A DNA stretch of 64,000 bases, taken from positions 2,728,001 through 2,792,000 of the forward strand of contig JACAAK010000003.1 in assembly GCA_025093985.1 (NCBI GenBank), in the 5' to 3' direction. Of the stretch, positions 1-10,118 are shown in pieces. Source of the stretch: Calvatia gigantea (Eukaryota > Basidiomycota > Agaricomycetes > Agaricales > Lycoperdaceae). Every line of letters begins with the position of its first letter. The stretch's first letter is position 1. Made by a program: the position numbers and the translations under genes. The notes below the pieces were generated by a model. The model was given only the letters and a program-made list of their open reading frames with translations. It searched no databases and was not told the origin of the DNA.

Positions 1-790
1 CAACGCTGTTGAGGAAAAGGCATTTGGTCTGACGCCTCCAGCGAACGTGGCGAACCAGCTTGATACGACTTGTTTTACTCGCCACCTAACCTATGGCGTC
101 TTGGACGTGTTGCGCTTGCACTTGCCTTTTCTTGATTCTCGGACCAATATTCCAAAACAGGGCATTGTCCTGGCGTCTAATGCTGCTCCACGCACAATTT
201 TCGCCGTTGGAGAGGCCTTAAGTGCACTTCCCGGATCAATCAATGCCACACGGAATATGGTATCTCTCGTCGACCCTCGAAACTATGGTACGGCGGCCTA
301 CACGAACCATATCATTCTTCAGTACCTCTCCTCCGTCTCCACCGATACGGCGAATGCTATCATAAACCATGTTCTGGACCAACCTCGTCTTCCGCCTTCC
401 CCCCCCAACGAACCGTCGCTGTTCCCTCTTGAATCCATTCCGAGCCTTGAGGTTGCTATTTTTGGCAGCATAGAGGCCGCGGACGCTGCATCTTATATTT
501 CATCGTTTACTACTTCTTCCGGTTCCCTGTTTTTTGGCTCGGCCGACGGGAGCGCTTTCCGTACTTGGGCTATTGGCAGAGGAGGTACAATTGCATGGTC
601 GGAGAATGCGACAACTCCAGAAGTGGTTCGCGACGAAGCGTTCCCGAACGACAATAATGTCTTCAATCAAACATGGACTGCTGCCGCGACTGCGATTAAA
701 ACCAACGCCCCGAATGTGGGTCTGGTAAATGTAACTGATTCTTTTCGGATAAACCACCGCTTTGGCCTAAGCTGGCCCTTTGATGTCTGA
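1..790 (+). CDS. 3' end of an unrecognised, probably secreted protein
   Basis: An open frame enters from the left edge (codons in phase with base 2) and runs without interruption to a TGA at 788-790, about 262 residues, so the 5' end lies outside the window. I do not recognise the family. The part seen has at least four N-glycosylation sequons (in INATRN, ENATTP, FNQTW and LVNVTDSF), which suits passage through the secretory pathway, and a proline-rich stretch near the middle. No transmembrane helix is seen in this part. Codon use and the lack of introns here give no hint of foreign origin. It is followed by about 400 bp of non-coding DNA before the next gene on the same strand. A secreted enzyme tail is only a guess. 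Confidence 0.6.
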   Translation, partial: NAVEEKAFGLTPPANVANQLDTTCFTRHLTYGVLDVLRLHLPFLDSRTNIPKQGIVLASNAAPRTIFAVGEALSALPGSINATRNMVSLVDPRNYGTAAYTNHIILQYLSSVSTDTANAIINHVLDQPRLPPSPPNEPSLFPLESIPSLEVAIFGSIEAADAASYISSFTTSSGSLFFGSADGSAFRTWAIGRGGTIAWSENATTPEVVRDEAFPNDNNVFNQTWTAAATAIKTNAPNVGLVNVTDSFRINHRFGLSWPFDV

Positions 791-1062
791 TATTGCTGTG
801 ATCTTTATTGAAGAGGCAAGACCTCTGCTATTGTTATTGTCTTATCTGTGTTTTTTTTCTGTGGAACATCCTATTGGATCATGTATCAACTAGTAGGCAA
901 ACGTTTCGATCAGTAACTATGGTTTGGCTATGTATTTCGGAGTGAGGTGACACGGCCTTTTGAGAGGGATAAAATTCAAAAGTTGGCACTGGACCTTCGC
1001 TTCCACCTGAGTGGCCCTTACGTAAACGAGGGGGATTGAAGCTTCTGCTGGACTCGATGCGG

Positions 1063-1086
1063 GGTCAACGCGGTCAACGGTCAACC
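1063..1086 (+). repeat. Three closely spaced GGTCAAC copies upstream of the zinc-cluster gene
   Basis: Three direct copies of GGTCAAC lie within 24 bp, about 125 bp upstream of the proposed ATG of the Zn2Cys6 regulator. The spacing is irregular (one CG pair separates the first two copies, the last two are nearly contiguous). Such a repeated heptamer in a promoter could be a transcription-factor site, possibly self-regulatory, but this is inference from position alone. The rest of 791-1209 holds no gene that I can support. Confidence 0.45.
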
Positions 1087-1209
1087 CAACTCCAGTGGTC
1101 TCCCACGTGGAACTGGCTCTCGTCGCTGTTCATTTCCCTAAGTCTAAATATCCAATACTCCCTCTCTATTCCCCCTCTGCAGTTAAACATTCACTTCCCG
1201 CTCGCAAGG

Positions 1210-4200
1210 ATGCCCAAAGCGTCACAGGCGCCAATCCAGCACTCCACATCCTCAACAAATCCCCTTGCCGGCCCCAGCCATCCCAACGTATTAAAACGAA
1301 ATCAGGTTCGTTCCCCTTTGTGCCGCCATTGCGATCGCTAAAGTTCAAGGTTCTTAGGCTTGCCATCAGGTATGCAAAGATACAGGGATTCCGTCCTCTT
1401 TACAAGCTCATTAACTTAGCTCTGCAGTGTCGTCGCCGAAAATTGGTGAGTATTGCCAGTCCTACTCATTTGTCGCCGCTCTGATTTTGTTATGAGAAAT
1501 GGTACGCCCCCTTGCACAGTACAACGCCTTCATTCACCTATTTTCCTACTAGCGATGCTAAAAGACCCTGTTCAACTTGCGTTCGCTCACACGCTCACCA
1601 GCTGAACCATGCACCCCCTGGGGCTAACATACCACCCAGACCGGAATGCACTTTCGACGAAGGTTCGTGCCAGTCACGATGAAGTTGGCCTTCTGTCTTG
1701 ACTATTCAGCCAACAGTCGCCGAAACCAATCCAGGAACATCAGAGGGCCCTAAGAGCAAATACGAACGCCTCGAGAACCGCATTAGTACGTCGACATCAC
1801 CCGGTACACACTTCCGTCGCTTACTTCCCATGCACCAGATGAACTTGAGACACTCCTTCGGGAGAAAGAAAGCAGAGAGTTGTCACCCCTAAATGTTGCG
1901 ACTTCAACAAAAGCCCAAGTTCCTCAAGCTACATCGTCACTGGAGCTATCGGACAATGTACCCCAGAAACAATTCAGTGCTTACTCTTCAAATGGGTCAC
2001 CATCAACACGCAATCCATCTCGTTCGCCTCCACAAGCCTTGTTTACCTCCGTTCGACCCCCCGCAGATGGCATCCCAACGCCATCCGTTCCGTTTGGGTT
2101 AGACATCATATGGCCCAATTGGCCTCTGAATCTTCCTGGGCCAGAACTACTTCGCCATTTGTGAGTTAGGTGGGCCTGTTTCCAATCTGACTGAAGCTCA
2201 CATGTGCGAGTTTAGAGTAGATGTGTTCTTCACATTCCATCCTCATGCAAATCGCCTATTCCATACTACCAGTTTCATAAGTTCGCTTTCATATGGTCCC
2301 AACCACCCCAAATTCCCTTGCACTGTTGTTCTCCACGCGATATGTGCGATTGGAAGCTTATACACCGCTGCGGTCACATCCCCTCCTCTTCCCGATTTTG
2401 ATACGATAGCCCCAGGTCAGATGCAGATTGTTGCTCTCAAGACAAATTCATGTCTCACTTTCACCAGACGAGATTTTCCTTGAGAGATACAGAGTCAAGG
2501 AACCAAGATCGGATTCTTTTGCTGAACAACAAGCTAAATTAGCTCGCCAAACCGGAGAGCGACTTAATGCTTTAGGAGAAGACCTTTTCCAGGTTCTTCA
2601 AGGTCAGCCACAGCCAAGCACTTTCAAGCAAATGTGGCTTATGACTTTGTAGCTAACATCATTTTAACTTGGTTCTACTGGTCACACTCTAGGCATGTAG
2701 ACCCACTTTTGAGCCCTCATTACCTGGCTCACAGAAAGTCCAATACACAGATGGGTTGATGTGAGTTCCATGATCCTCACTTTGCCCCGGTTATCTTAGG
2801 GAGCCTCAGGTATTTTTATCTTCTGCTTACTGTATCCGATTATCCGTTCCTTTGGGACTTAATATGTGCCCACCATTCCACTCTATTGCCAAATCGGAAA
2901 GGCCGCCTTCAATTCTGCCGCCAGCCCGTACTGTAGTGGAAGATGAGACAAGACGCAACGCGTTCTGGCTAGCTTATGCGATTGAGCGCCAGCATGGCAT
3001 GGGGAATGGATGGGCTTTGTGCCTCGACGACCAAGACATCTCGCAGCTCTTACCCGTTCGGGGCGATCAATTCGAGCAAGGTGTAGGTATCTTTCTTATC
3101 CTACCGAACATTCCACTGAACATCAAGGACAGATCCTGGTAACCCCCCTGGAGAGACAATGGGCCCACACAAACAACCTTTTACTCACGCACTCAGAGGA
3201 CCAGATTGATTCGTTCATACTCTATATCAAAGGAACTATTTTAATATGTAAGCCCGCAGGCTTGCCCCCACCCCCACTACTGATTAAGAACTTAGCCCGT
3301 GTGAAGGTCTTCAATACCCGCTTCAGAGCCCGCCATTATGCTGGAGATGCTGCCGTTACCAACCTCCAAACTGATAATCCGTCAGAACGTCATGACCCTA
3401 GGGGTTCCTCTGCCTTCATTGAACTGGACCATGTTGCTTCGTCCTTCCGATCGTCGTTTCCCAGTCACCTACGCAATCCGATCGCCAATAACGTAGTAGA
3501 CAACCATTTGTATACTGCATGTTTGATGCCTCATGTGTAAGTTTACTTCACTAGATGGTGTGAAGCCGTACTGACCCTATCTTTAAGGGCCACCATCATA
3601 CTGCACGATCCCCACGCCGAAGTTCGACAATCAGGGTGCATTTCCGCTCTTAAGATACTGACTGCAGCGAGAGCCATCCTTGATATGATATACAATGTTT
3701 GGTCGACAAGTTTCGACATAACCCTCTTGGACTCCTTCTGCGGTGTGAGTCGAACAAGGTCATAGAAACTTGTCCATCAAATTGAATTCCTTTTTATGTA
3801 GTTCGCTTGGTTTACTGCTGGACGTGTCTTTGTACGGTTCTTGCAAGCCGCCATTGATGTTGATGGACAGGATCAAATTGCTACTTTACGTGCTGAAGTC
3901 GAGTTTGTCCAGTAAGTCCCCCCTCGCCCACTGTCGGAATTTCTCAAATTTCATATATCGATTGTGCTTTTTAGCTCGGCCATTGTCAAACTTGGACAGC
4001 GGATACCACTCGCATATCGCTTCTCCAAAATGCTCGAAGACCACGTTGCCAAGCGTTGTGGAGAGGCATTCAGCTCAATCTTGCGAATTGCCCTCCCCCG
4101 CCCTGTAGAATCGCAACCGTTGCAGGCCCCTTTCCAGGGGAGTACCTTCGATAATCCAACGGGTCAAATTATCATTCACGAAGCCCGAAGTGAACCTGGG

Positions 4201-4221
4201 TCATTCTTGTCGCTAGCATAA
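1210..4221 (+). CDS. Zn2Cys6 fungal transcription factor (first of two related copies)
   Basis: The ATG at 1210 begins MPKASQAP. The DNA-binding cluster is assembled from four exons and reads ACHQC-RRRKLKC-DAKRPC-STC, a CX2CX6CX5CX2C zinc cluster whose sixth Cys comes later in PECTFDE. A short coiled-coil linker follows (YERLENRI joined to NELETLLREKE), then a Ser/Pro-rich region. Next comes the fungal-specific middle homology domain, with a DVFFTFHPHANRLFH start and the DETRRNAFWLAYAIERQHG motif typical of the fungal_trans family. The frame ends at 4219-4221. It is a nuclear regulator with unknown targets. The introns inside the zinc cluster match those of the other Zn2Cys6 gene at 10919, apart from one extra intron that leaves a 5-nt exon. 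Only prephenate dehydratase, P450, YTH1 and YjbQ genes lie between the two copies. Confidence 0.85.
1497..1501 (+). other. 5-nt micro-exon within the zinc-cluster coding region
   Basis: Joining ...AAATTG (ending 1445) to AAATG (1497-1501) and then to CGATGCT (from 1553) restores KLKCDAKRPC exactly. The flanking introns are 1446-1496 (GTGAGT...ATGAG) and 1502-1552 (GTACGC...CTACTAG), both of normal size for this window. Joining 1445 straight to 1553 gives a stop within three codons, so the five bases are needed. The related gene at 10919 keeps the first of these introns but reads on through AAATGTGATGCT, which supports the reconstruction. Confidence 0.75.
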
Positions 4222-4421
4222 TCTGTCGAATGCTCCGGCTCCGAAGCTTCGGCTTTCATATCCGTTCCCATCTTCTCATACGTGTCTGTAATTTCTAGCG
4301 GTGTTTAGCATTGTACTTCCTACTTGTGTTCGTAGTCCTTTCCCCGTCCTGGCTTATTGATCTCTACAATATCCAAATTTCGCAACCTACCAAAGGGTTC
4401 TGACCTTGTTCCCACGATACG

Positions 4422-5541
4422 ATGACCATCCAGCAGCACATGGCTTCACACACGATTCAAGTGGCCGTCTTAGGCCCACTGGGCACATATACACACGAGG
4501 TGAGTGAGATCGTCAGAATGTGCCTAGCATGCCTGCTTAACAATATACAGGCCGCATACAAGGCCTTTGGTGACAGGGTGGAGTATGAAGAACGGCAGAC
4601 AATCTCAGGCATGAGCGTACATGGATCTCGTTTACTCGGCTCCGGAAACTGATCCACGCGGTAGACACGTTCCACGCCATTGAGGATGCAACGTATATTG
4701 GAGTTGTGCCGCAGGAAAATACTATTTTCGGCAATGTTATCGAAACGTACGATGCACTCCGTCGGGCACCATGCGGTTTTGTGAAAGGGGAGATCACTCT
4801 TCAAGTCCAACACTGTCTCTTGGTACAACGAGGAGTTCGACTACATGAGATCGAGCGAGTTTTGAGTCATGAACAGGTGTGTCATTCGCCTTGTCTTGTC
4901 GATTTCAAGGTACTCATACCTATGTCAAGGCCCTCGGACAGTGCCAAGACTTCCTTAAAACTTTCTTGCCCAATGCAACGCATGTCAAGACACCATCAAC
5001 ATCGTCAGCCGCGCGGACTCTATTGACCGGTCCTAGAAGCTGTGCAGCAATTTGTTCCAAAATTTGTGCCACTCTCTTTGACGGGCTTGAAGTGTTGCAC
5101 GAGGGGATACAGAAACAAACGGGTGTGTGTCATCTTAAGGGTCAAACTGATGTTTCGCAAATGACACTGATCGCATCCGTAGCAAATTTTACGAGATTCT
5201 ACATTATTGTCCGAGATCGGACAGTGCACCTTCCAATAACCCTGCAAGGGAGGAAGAGCAAGGCCCTTCTGCGTTTGTGGCTCCCGCCACCCTCCCCAGG
5301 GACACATCAAAAGGACATCATACAATATCTCTCACCCTCCGGATTGAGCATCGGACGCATTGACCGTAGGCCATCTGATGACAGCGTACCGTTCCGGAAC
5401 ATTTATTTTGTGGAAGTATTGGATACGTCGGACGGGGTGATACAGGCTCAAACACCGAATTCTTGGTCTACTTCAATTGAGGACACGGTAAATGGTATTC
5501 GCAAGATGGGTGGAGAGGTTGACCTCATTGGTCTGTGGTGA
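4422..5541 (+). CDS. PHA2: Prephenate dehydratase (phenylalanine biosynthesis)
   Basis: It converts prephenate to phenylpyruvate. The N-terminal catalytic half starts with [13 protein letters not shown] and includes [17 protein letters not shown] (the conserved V-P-x-E-N-[ST] block) and the NFTRFYII catalytic Thr-Arg-Phe motif after an intron. The C-terminal ACT regulatory domain contains [11 protein letters not shown] and FRNIYFVEV and ends at TGA 5539-5541; it normally gives phenylalanine feedback control. Exons join cleanly, for instance HEQ to ALGQCQDF across 4876-4930 and KQT to ANFTRF. One intron (4609-4664) has a GC donor. The start is the first ATG of a short leader; [10 protein letters not shown] seven codons later is an alternative. 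The next gene, a P450, is convergent and its stop codon is 184 bp away. Confidence 0.9.
4609..4664 (+). other. GC-AG intron in prephenate dehydratase
   Basis: ERQTIS (ending ...CTCAG) must join to [11 protein letters not shown] (starting ACACGTT). The only frame-keeping cut is CAG|GCATGA...GGTAG|ACACG, 56 bp, with a GC donor. The nearby GT at 4617 would shift the frame. Confidence 0.65.
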
Positions 5542-5725
5542 AAAGAGAATATGGTTTTGTGAACATAGACTCAATGCATGTGTGACATTACCAACTCTTC
5601 TCTCGAGAACGTCATCGACGAGACACTTACAATGATATAATCCACATATGATCTAGTAAATCTAGCATATAATCGTCACGGAACCCTGTAGGAACATAAG
5701 ATATCATGCGTGTGCAGGTCACGTC

Positions 5726-7859
5726 TCAAATCGCCATGTCTTTAGTTTGTTCAATTAGCACTCTAGCATTTTCTGATCGAGGAACGATGGAGCATTTAAA
5801 TGGTTTGGGGTGGCTGAAAGACGGGAAGAGTCTCAAATTGATATGGACACCTCCGAATGGAGAGATTTACATACCTAATCAAGATCGAAGTATATTCGGG
5901 TTGAACTTCAATAGTTTGTCCGTCTTCGCCGATAGGTTTACTGATGTTATATGTTGATAGCAACGAGGCCACCACAATCCAGACAAAATCAAGGCCGATA
6001 AAACGACCAGGGCATGTCCTTGAATTTAAACCCGGAGGAGCACATCAAAACGGCACTCTCATGAAGATAACTACCCCTTACCTCCTACCAAATCCAAATA
6101 ATGCATCCGGTATTTCGTTGATGCCTGCGAGTATATTCCCCTCAAGATCAAGAAAGCGGTCTACCTTGAACGCCATTGGGTCTGGGTATGCCTCTGGATT
6201 GTGGAAGATCGCCCACACGTTGGGGATCACCGTTGTGCCTTTCGGTATCTGATGCCCATTATATTCATCGTCTTCTGTTAGGTAGTGGGCAATCCCTAAA
6301 GGGGTCACAGGATTCCACCGCAGCAACTTGGTGGAGAAGTGCATCAGAAGGGGCTTTACCAAAGTTGGACTAGTCTCACCTCGTAACATAAGCTTTGCTA
6401 TACGGCTACATTTGAGAAGATCGAAAAATATATATATAAAAACGGCAACTCACAAGCAAAGGGAGGTGAGGTCGATCGGCAAGAGTGGGTAAACGGTCAC
6501 ACCCTACCACGCGATCAATCTCCTCCTGAGCTAGCTTTTGGGCCTTGGGGTAACATGTCATGGCCAGGAAAAAGGATAGAACGATTGATACCACGGTGTC
6601 AGACCCGCCTAATTTCCGTCAGATCTTATTGGGGCGATTGATAGGTGAAGCATACCCGCATAAGCGGTGGCGGCAACGTTTTTGATGATCTCTTCCTCCT
6701 CGGCTTCCAGACCAAGAGCTAAATTTTCCAATTCTTGCGCCACAAAACAGGGAGTGGCAGTCCCTTGCTGCTATCGGGAACATTAACGGAAAGCGTGACG
6801 GAAAAGAAATTTACGAAAGTACCAGCATCTGTCTTGCGATTTCGTAGGGGCGTTCTACCATCTGACGACTCAACTCACGCCATTTCAAAGCATCCCTCTT
6901 GAAAGTGGCATATGGAAACCAGGTTGGTATATGACGAAGTATGGGTATGTAATCCTGCAGAAAGTTTGATCAATGATGGATAGGGTAGAAGAAACGGTAC
7001 TTACCACAAGATATGTCCCAAAGATGCCCGCGGACGTCAGTCCAGCGATAGGCCGCATCGGCAACATCCACATGTTCATCGCCACGTTCTGCGACTTGTT
7101 GCCCATAGATGAGGCTGAGGACAACTGCGATAGCAGTTCTACTCCTAGCTTAGCAAACGCTCAAACTCGTCGAAATAACTAACCACCTGCGTGTTAGATA
7201 ACGGAAAGATTCTGGATCCACGAGTAGAGTTCGCAAAAGTGTGTGCGCTTCTTTAAGCTGAAGGTTCTGGTAATGGGTCGGTATGCTTTGCCTGAAGTGC
7301 CGATGGAAAAGGTTACGGTGCCGCTGACCAGGAATGGTAAGGAGGTCAGAGCCGATGATTAATCTAATCGAATGATGTCATACTGATGCTTACCTTCCAT
7401 CGTTCTCCGTAAGCCATAGTCGAGAAAGCCCAATCCCAACCAATCCTGTAAAGGTGTAACGGTCACACTCGGCCACAGGAATTGAAACGAAGCAGCCTAC
7501 AGGTCCACGACCATTGGTCGTATGGGTCGTGAGGAGTATAGATGACCTCTCTTGTCCAGCAGATCATTGACTGCTTGGGCAGAGTTAAGAATAAGCAGAG
7601 GATTTCCCAGGAGTCGGACATAGATTAGGTCTCCTAGAATGGATGATGAATACAGCGGAAAGTGGGAGAGCAGAGGAGACGGACCATATATTTCTTTCCA
7701 TTTAGCGTACGTAATCCAGGGATAAGCGGAGGTGACAGAGCGTTGGAACCACGAAGTCTGGGGGCCAGGGGGGAGGGAGAGGGAGGAGAAGGACCTGGAA
7801 AGACGACAGAGGAGGAAAGTAGGGAGGAGGAGGAGAGCAGGGAGAAAAAACGGAAACAT
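5726..7859 (-). CDS. Cytochrome P450 monooxygenase
   Basis: A microsomal P450. MFPFFLPALLLLPTFLLC forms the membrane anchor, followed by the proline hinge SLPPGP. Downstream are the SDTVVSIVLSFFLAMTC I-helix, the ExxR motif ELLR (its Glu sits on an 18-nt exon), the aromatic/PERF region and the haem loop FGFGRR-TCPGRF, whose Cys follows an intron. The stop (TGA) is at 5726-5728. I chose the ATG at 7857-7859 over the in-frame ATG at 7928 because the longer form would start upstream of the TATA-like element at 7906-7913. The family position suggests a fungal E-class P450 (CYP5xxx type); the substrate is unknown. It is divergent from YTH1 across 131 bp. Confidence 0.88.
6380..6397 (-). other. 18-nt micro-exon carrying the P450 ExxR glutamate
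   Basis: Read on the minus strand, this 18-bp exon encodes QSLCYE and joins PHLPLL to LLRWNPVTPLG, giving the K-helix ELLR. Borders are GTATAG before it and GTGAGA after it. Reading through the following intron instead would give KLLR and lose the invariant Glu, so the micro-exon is the better model. Confidence 0.7.
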
Positions 7860-7990
7860 GGGAAGGTGGGTGCGTATACGAGTATGGGTGCGTTGGGGGG
7901 GAAAATATATAAATACGAATCTCATCAATCTCGATTCAGCGCATCACACGTTGATTCATCCTCTTTCTTTTCCCTCACCATCATTGACTT
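7860..7990. promoter_or_regulatory. Shared promoter between the P450 (-) and YTH1 (+)
   Basis: Only 131 bp separate the two start codons. A TATATAAA element lies at 7906-7913; in plus orientation it is 78 bp upstream of the YTH1 ATG, and read the other way (TTTATATA) it is about 47 bp upstream of the P450 ATG. Which gene uses it cannot be decided from sequence. Pyrimidine-rich tracts (CTTTCTTTTCCCTC) precede the YTH1 start, as is common at fungal start regions. Confidence 0.5.
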
Positions 7991-9085
7991 ATGGCCGCTG
8001 CAAATCCTCTCGGCGGCCCTTCCCTCCTCAAGGACATAATCAATCCACAATTCCACCAGAATTCATTCCCCGCAGAGTCTTACATCAAGTCTGAGCTCGG
8101 TATCAAACTAGACTAAAGGTACACCCGGTCCCTTCCTCCCTGCTTTCCCCCACTCACCCCTTTTTCAAGATGACCAGATCTGCAGGTTGTTCCTCACTCC
8201 CGCAGGCTGTCCACTGGGTCCTCTTCACTGCCCTCTACGTCATACTACACCCTCTGCACAAAACTTCCAGCCCCCAAAGCCCTTGCCAACCCACCCACGC
8301 GACCGAGAGCGCGTCTCTACCGTGTGCAAACACTGGCTCCGTGGTCTCTGCAAGAAAGGTGATGCCTGTGAGTTTCTCCACGAATACAACCTCAGGCGCA
8401 TGCCGGAGTGTTACTGGTTTGCGAAATATGGCTACTGTTCGGCTGGAGATGAGTGCCTGTACGCCCACCCCAAGGAACGTAAAATCGAGTGTCCAGACTA
8501 CAACCGCGGATTTTGTAGGTTAGGTGCGTAGCTTGCCACAGAACCACTGTCCTGGTGCCCTTCATTTCGGCTTCCTTCACAGGTCCCACCTGCCCTCGCA
8601 AGCATGTCCGTAAGGTAGCATGTCAACTCTATCTCACAGGATTTTGTCCCATGGGGCCAGAATGTCCACGGGGCCAGTACGTACTCGACCTGCCCTCATC
8701 TGCTTCGATTAAATTATATTGCCACTAGTCCCAAGCCTGGCCTCCCACCACCTGGTGCCTATGAACCCCCTCCGCCTCCTTCCACCCGTGAATTGGGTCC
8801 TCCTCCACCAGGGTTTGCTAGATACGCCGACCTCGATCGTGGTCCTGGTGGTTTGGTCATGGGTCCTAATGTACCTGCTCAAAACCCTCAAAGAAGGGAT
8901 CCTAATGAAGTTACATGTTTCAAGGTATGTCCCCCAGAATCCATACAAAAAATTTCGTTTCATTGCCGTTTTCACACCCTCAGTGTGGCGAAAAAGGGCA
9001 TTACGCCAATCATTGCCGTAATAGAAACGTCCCTGGAAATCGAGGTGGTAATGAAAGAGCCCGTCGTTACGGAGGAGATGACTGA
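7991..9085 (+). CDS. YTH1: mRNA 3'-end-processing zinc finger protein YTH1 (CPSF30 homologue)
   Basis: An RNA-binding subunit of the cleavage and polyadenylation factor, nuclear. Five CCCH fingers are seen in order: ICRLFLTPAGCPLG..H, VCKHWLRGLCKKGD..H, ECYWFAKYGYC..H, ECPDYNRGFCRLG..H and ACQLYLTGFCPMG..H. A proline/glycine-rich linker follows, then a CCHC zinc knuckle (CFKCGEKGHYANHC) split by an intron. Budding-yeast Yth1 lacks the knuckle; animal CPSF30 has it. The stop is at 9083-9085. Oddity: exon 1 (MAAANPLGGPS...ELGIKLD) runs into TAA just before its best donor (AAAG|GTACAC). Removing one T at 8114 restores LDKDDQICR. Alternatively a weaker donor at 8100 (G|GTATCA) skips the stop in frame but loses conserved GIKLDK residues. 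Confidence 0.88.
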
Positions 9086-9284
9086 AAGGGGCCTAAGAAC
9101 CATTTAGTTTACTACCACTTAATACCATCGGATACTTTGTACTTACAATATGTTACAATGCAAGCATAGCTTCTTGTACAAAGGCTCCTAGTCATGTTAT
9201 TGCGTGTTTATCTGGGTCAAGAAAGGATGACACCACGCCAGCCGCTGAGCGTCCTGCTTAGCGTTCAATTCTTTCCTCTTCATC

Positions 9285-10118
9285 ATGGGTTGGCAAAAGA
9301 CGTTCACACTCTCTCGAAGGATCTAAGGGCTGTCATTTGGTTACAAATGAAATCTTGTCCCATATCCAGGAGGGTTTACAGGACGTCCAAGTAAGCACGC
9401 TTTCACCAGTCATGATCAACAAATGTGTTTAGGAAGGGGCAGGTTGGTATGCTCTTCCTCTTTATGTAGGTACATCATACTTCGGATGTGAGCTAGGACA
9501 TTCTTGAATCCTCCTCTCGCCTAGCCAACACACTTCGGCTGCCCTGACAGTCAACGAAAACTTTGATTCAGGTTGGACTTGAACAAACTTCAGCTTTGGC
9601 TAACTGTGTCTCATACATTTCCCCTACTTACTCAGATGTAAGGAAAGGTATTGTATATATTCACGCGCCGACCCCCCAGATACCGATTAACGATCACTGC
9701 ACCGTAGATATGGACATGGCCCTCGACAACATTGTTCCAGAATCGCTGAACTGGCGGCACACCGACGAAGGACCTGAGTAAGTCGAGTTCACTTTGGTCA
9801 CAGCTCGGATCAAACGTTAACATCCTGGACAATCTAGTGATTCGTAAGATTCCCCCCCCCTCATCCGTCAGGAGTCGGTTTATTGACAACGCTGTTCCCC
9901 AGTGTTTCCCATACCAAAACTTCGCTTATTGGAACCTCTTTGACGATTCCTATCACGAATGGCAGGATGAATTTGGGAACTTGGCAAGGTTCGTGATGAT
10001 TTTTGGTTTTTCGCTTTACCAATGGTGAACCTCCAATGTAAACACCCTTCTAGGAATCTATCTGACAGAATTCAGATACATGTCCCATTCTCGAAGTATC
10101 GTTGCAACGATTTTGTAG
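9285..10118 (+). CDS. YjbQ/UPF0047 family protein (conserved, poorly characterised)
   Basis: A small single-domain protein of about 140 residues spread over eight short exons. Hand splicing gives [94 protein letters not shown] and IYLTEFR, ending at TAG 10116-10118. These blocks, with the conserved HTSA, HTDEG-DD-HTK and GTWQG motifs, define the YjbQ family, whose bacterial members have been linked to thiamine-phosphate metabolism; the eukaryotic role is unclear. Oddity: after SRR one extra A (9321) breaks the frame before SKGCHLV. Every later junction is clean. It lies tail-to-head 200 bp behind YTH1. Confidence 0.82.

Noticed and set aside
6300..6375. Apparent loss of the P450 ExxR glutamate (KLLR)
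   Set aside because: This comes from reading through an intron; the 18-nt exon at 6380-6397 supplies the Glu.
7860..7928. Longer P450 N-terminus from the ATG at 7928
   Set aside because: It would place 23 Arg/Thr-rich residues before the hydrophobic anchor and start upstream of the TATA-like element.
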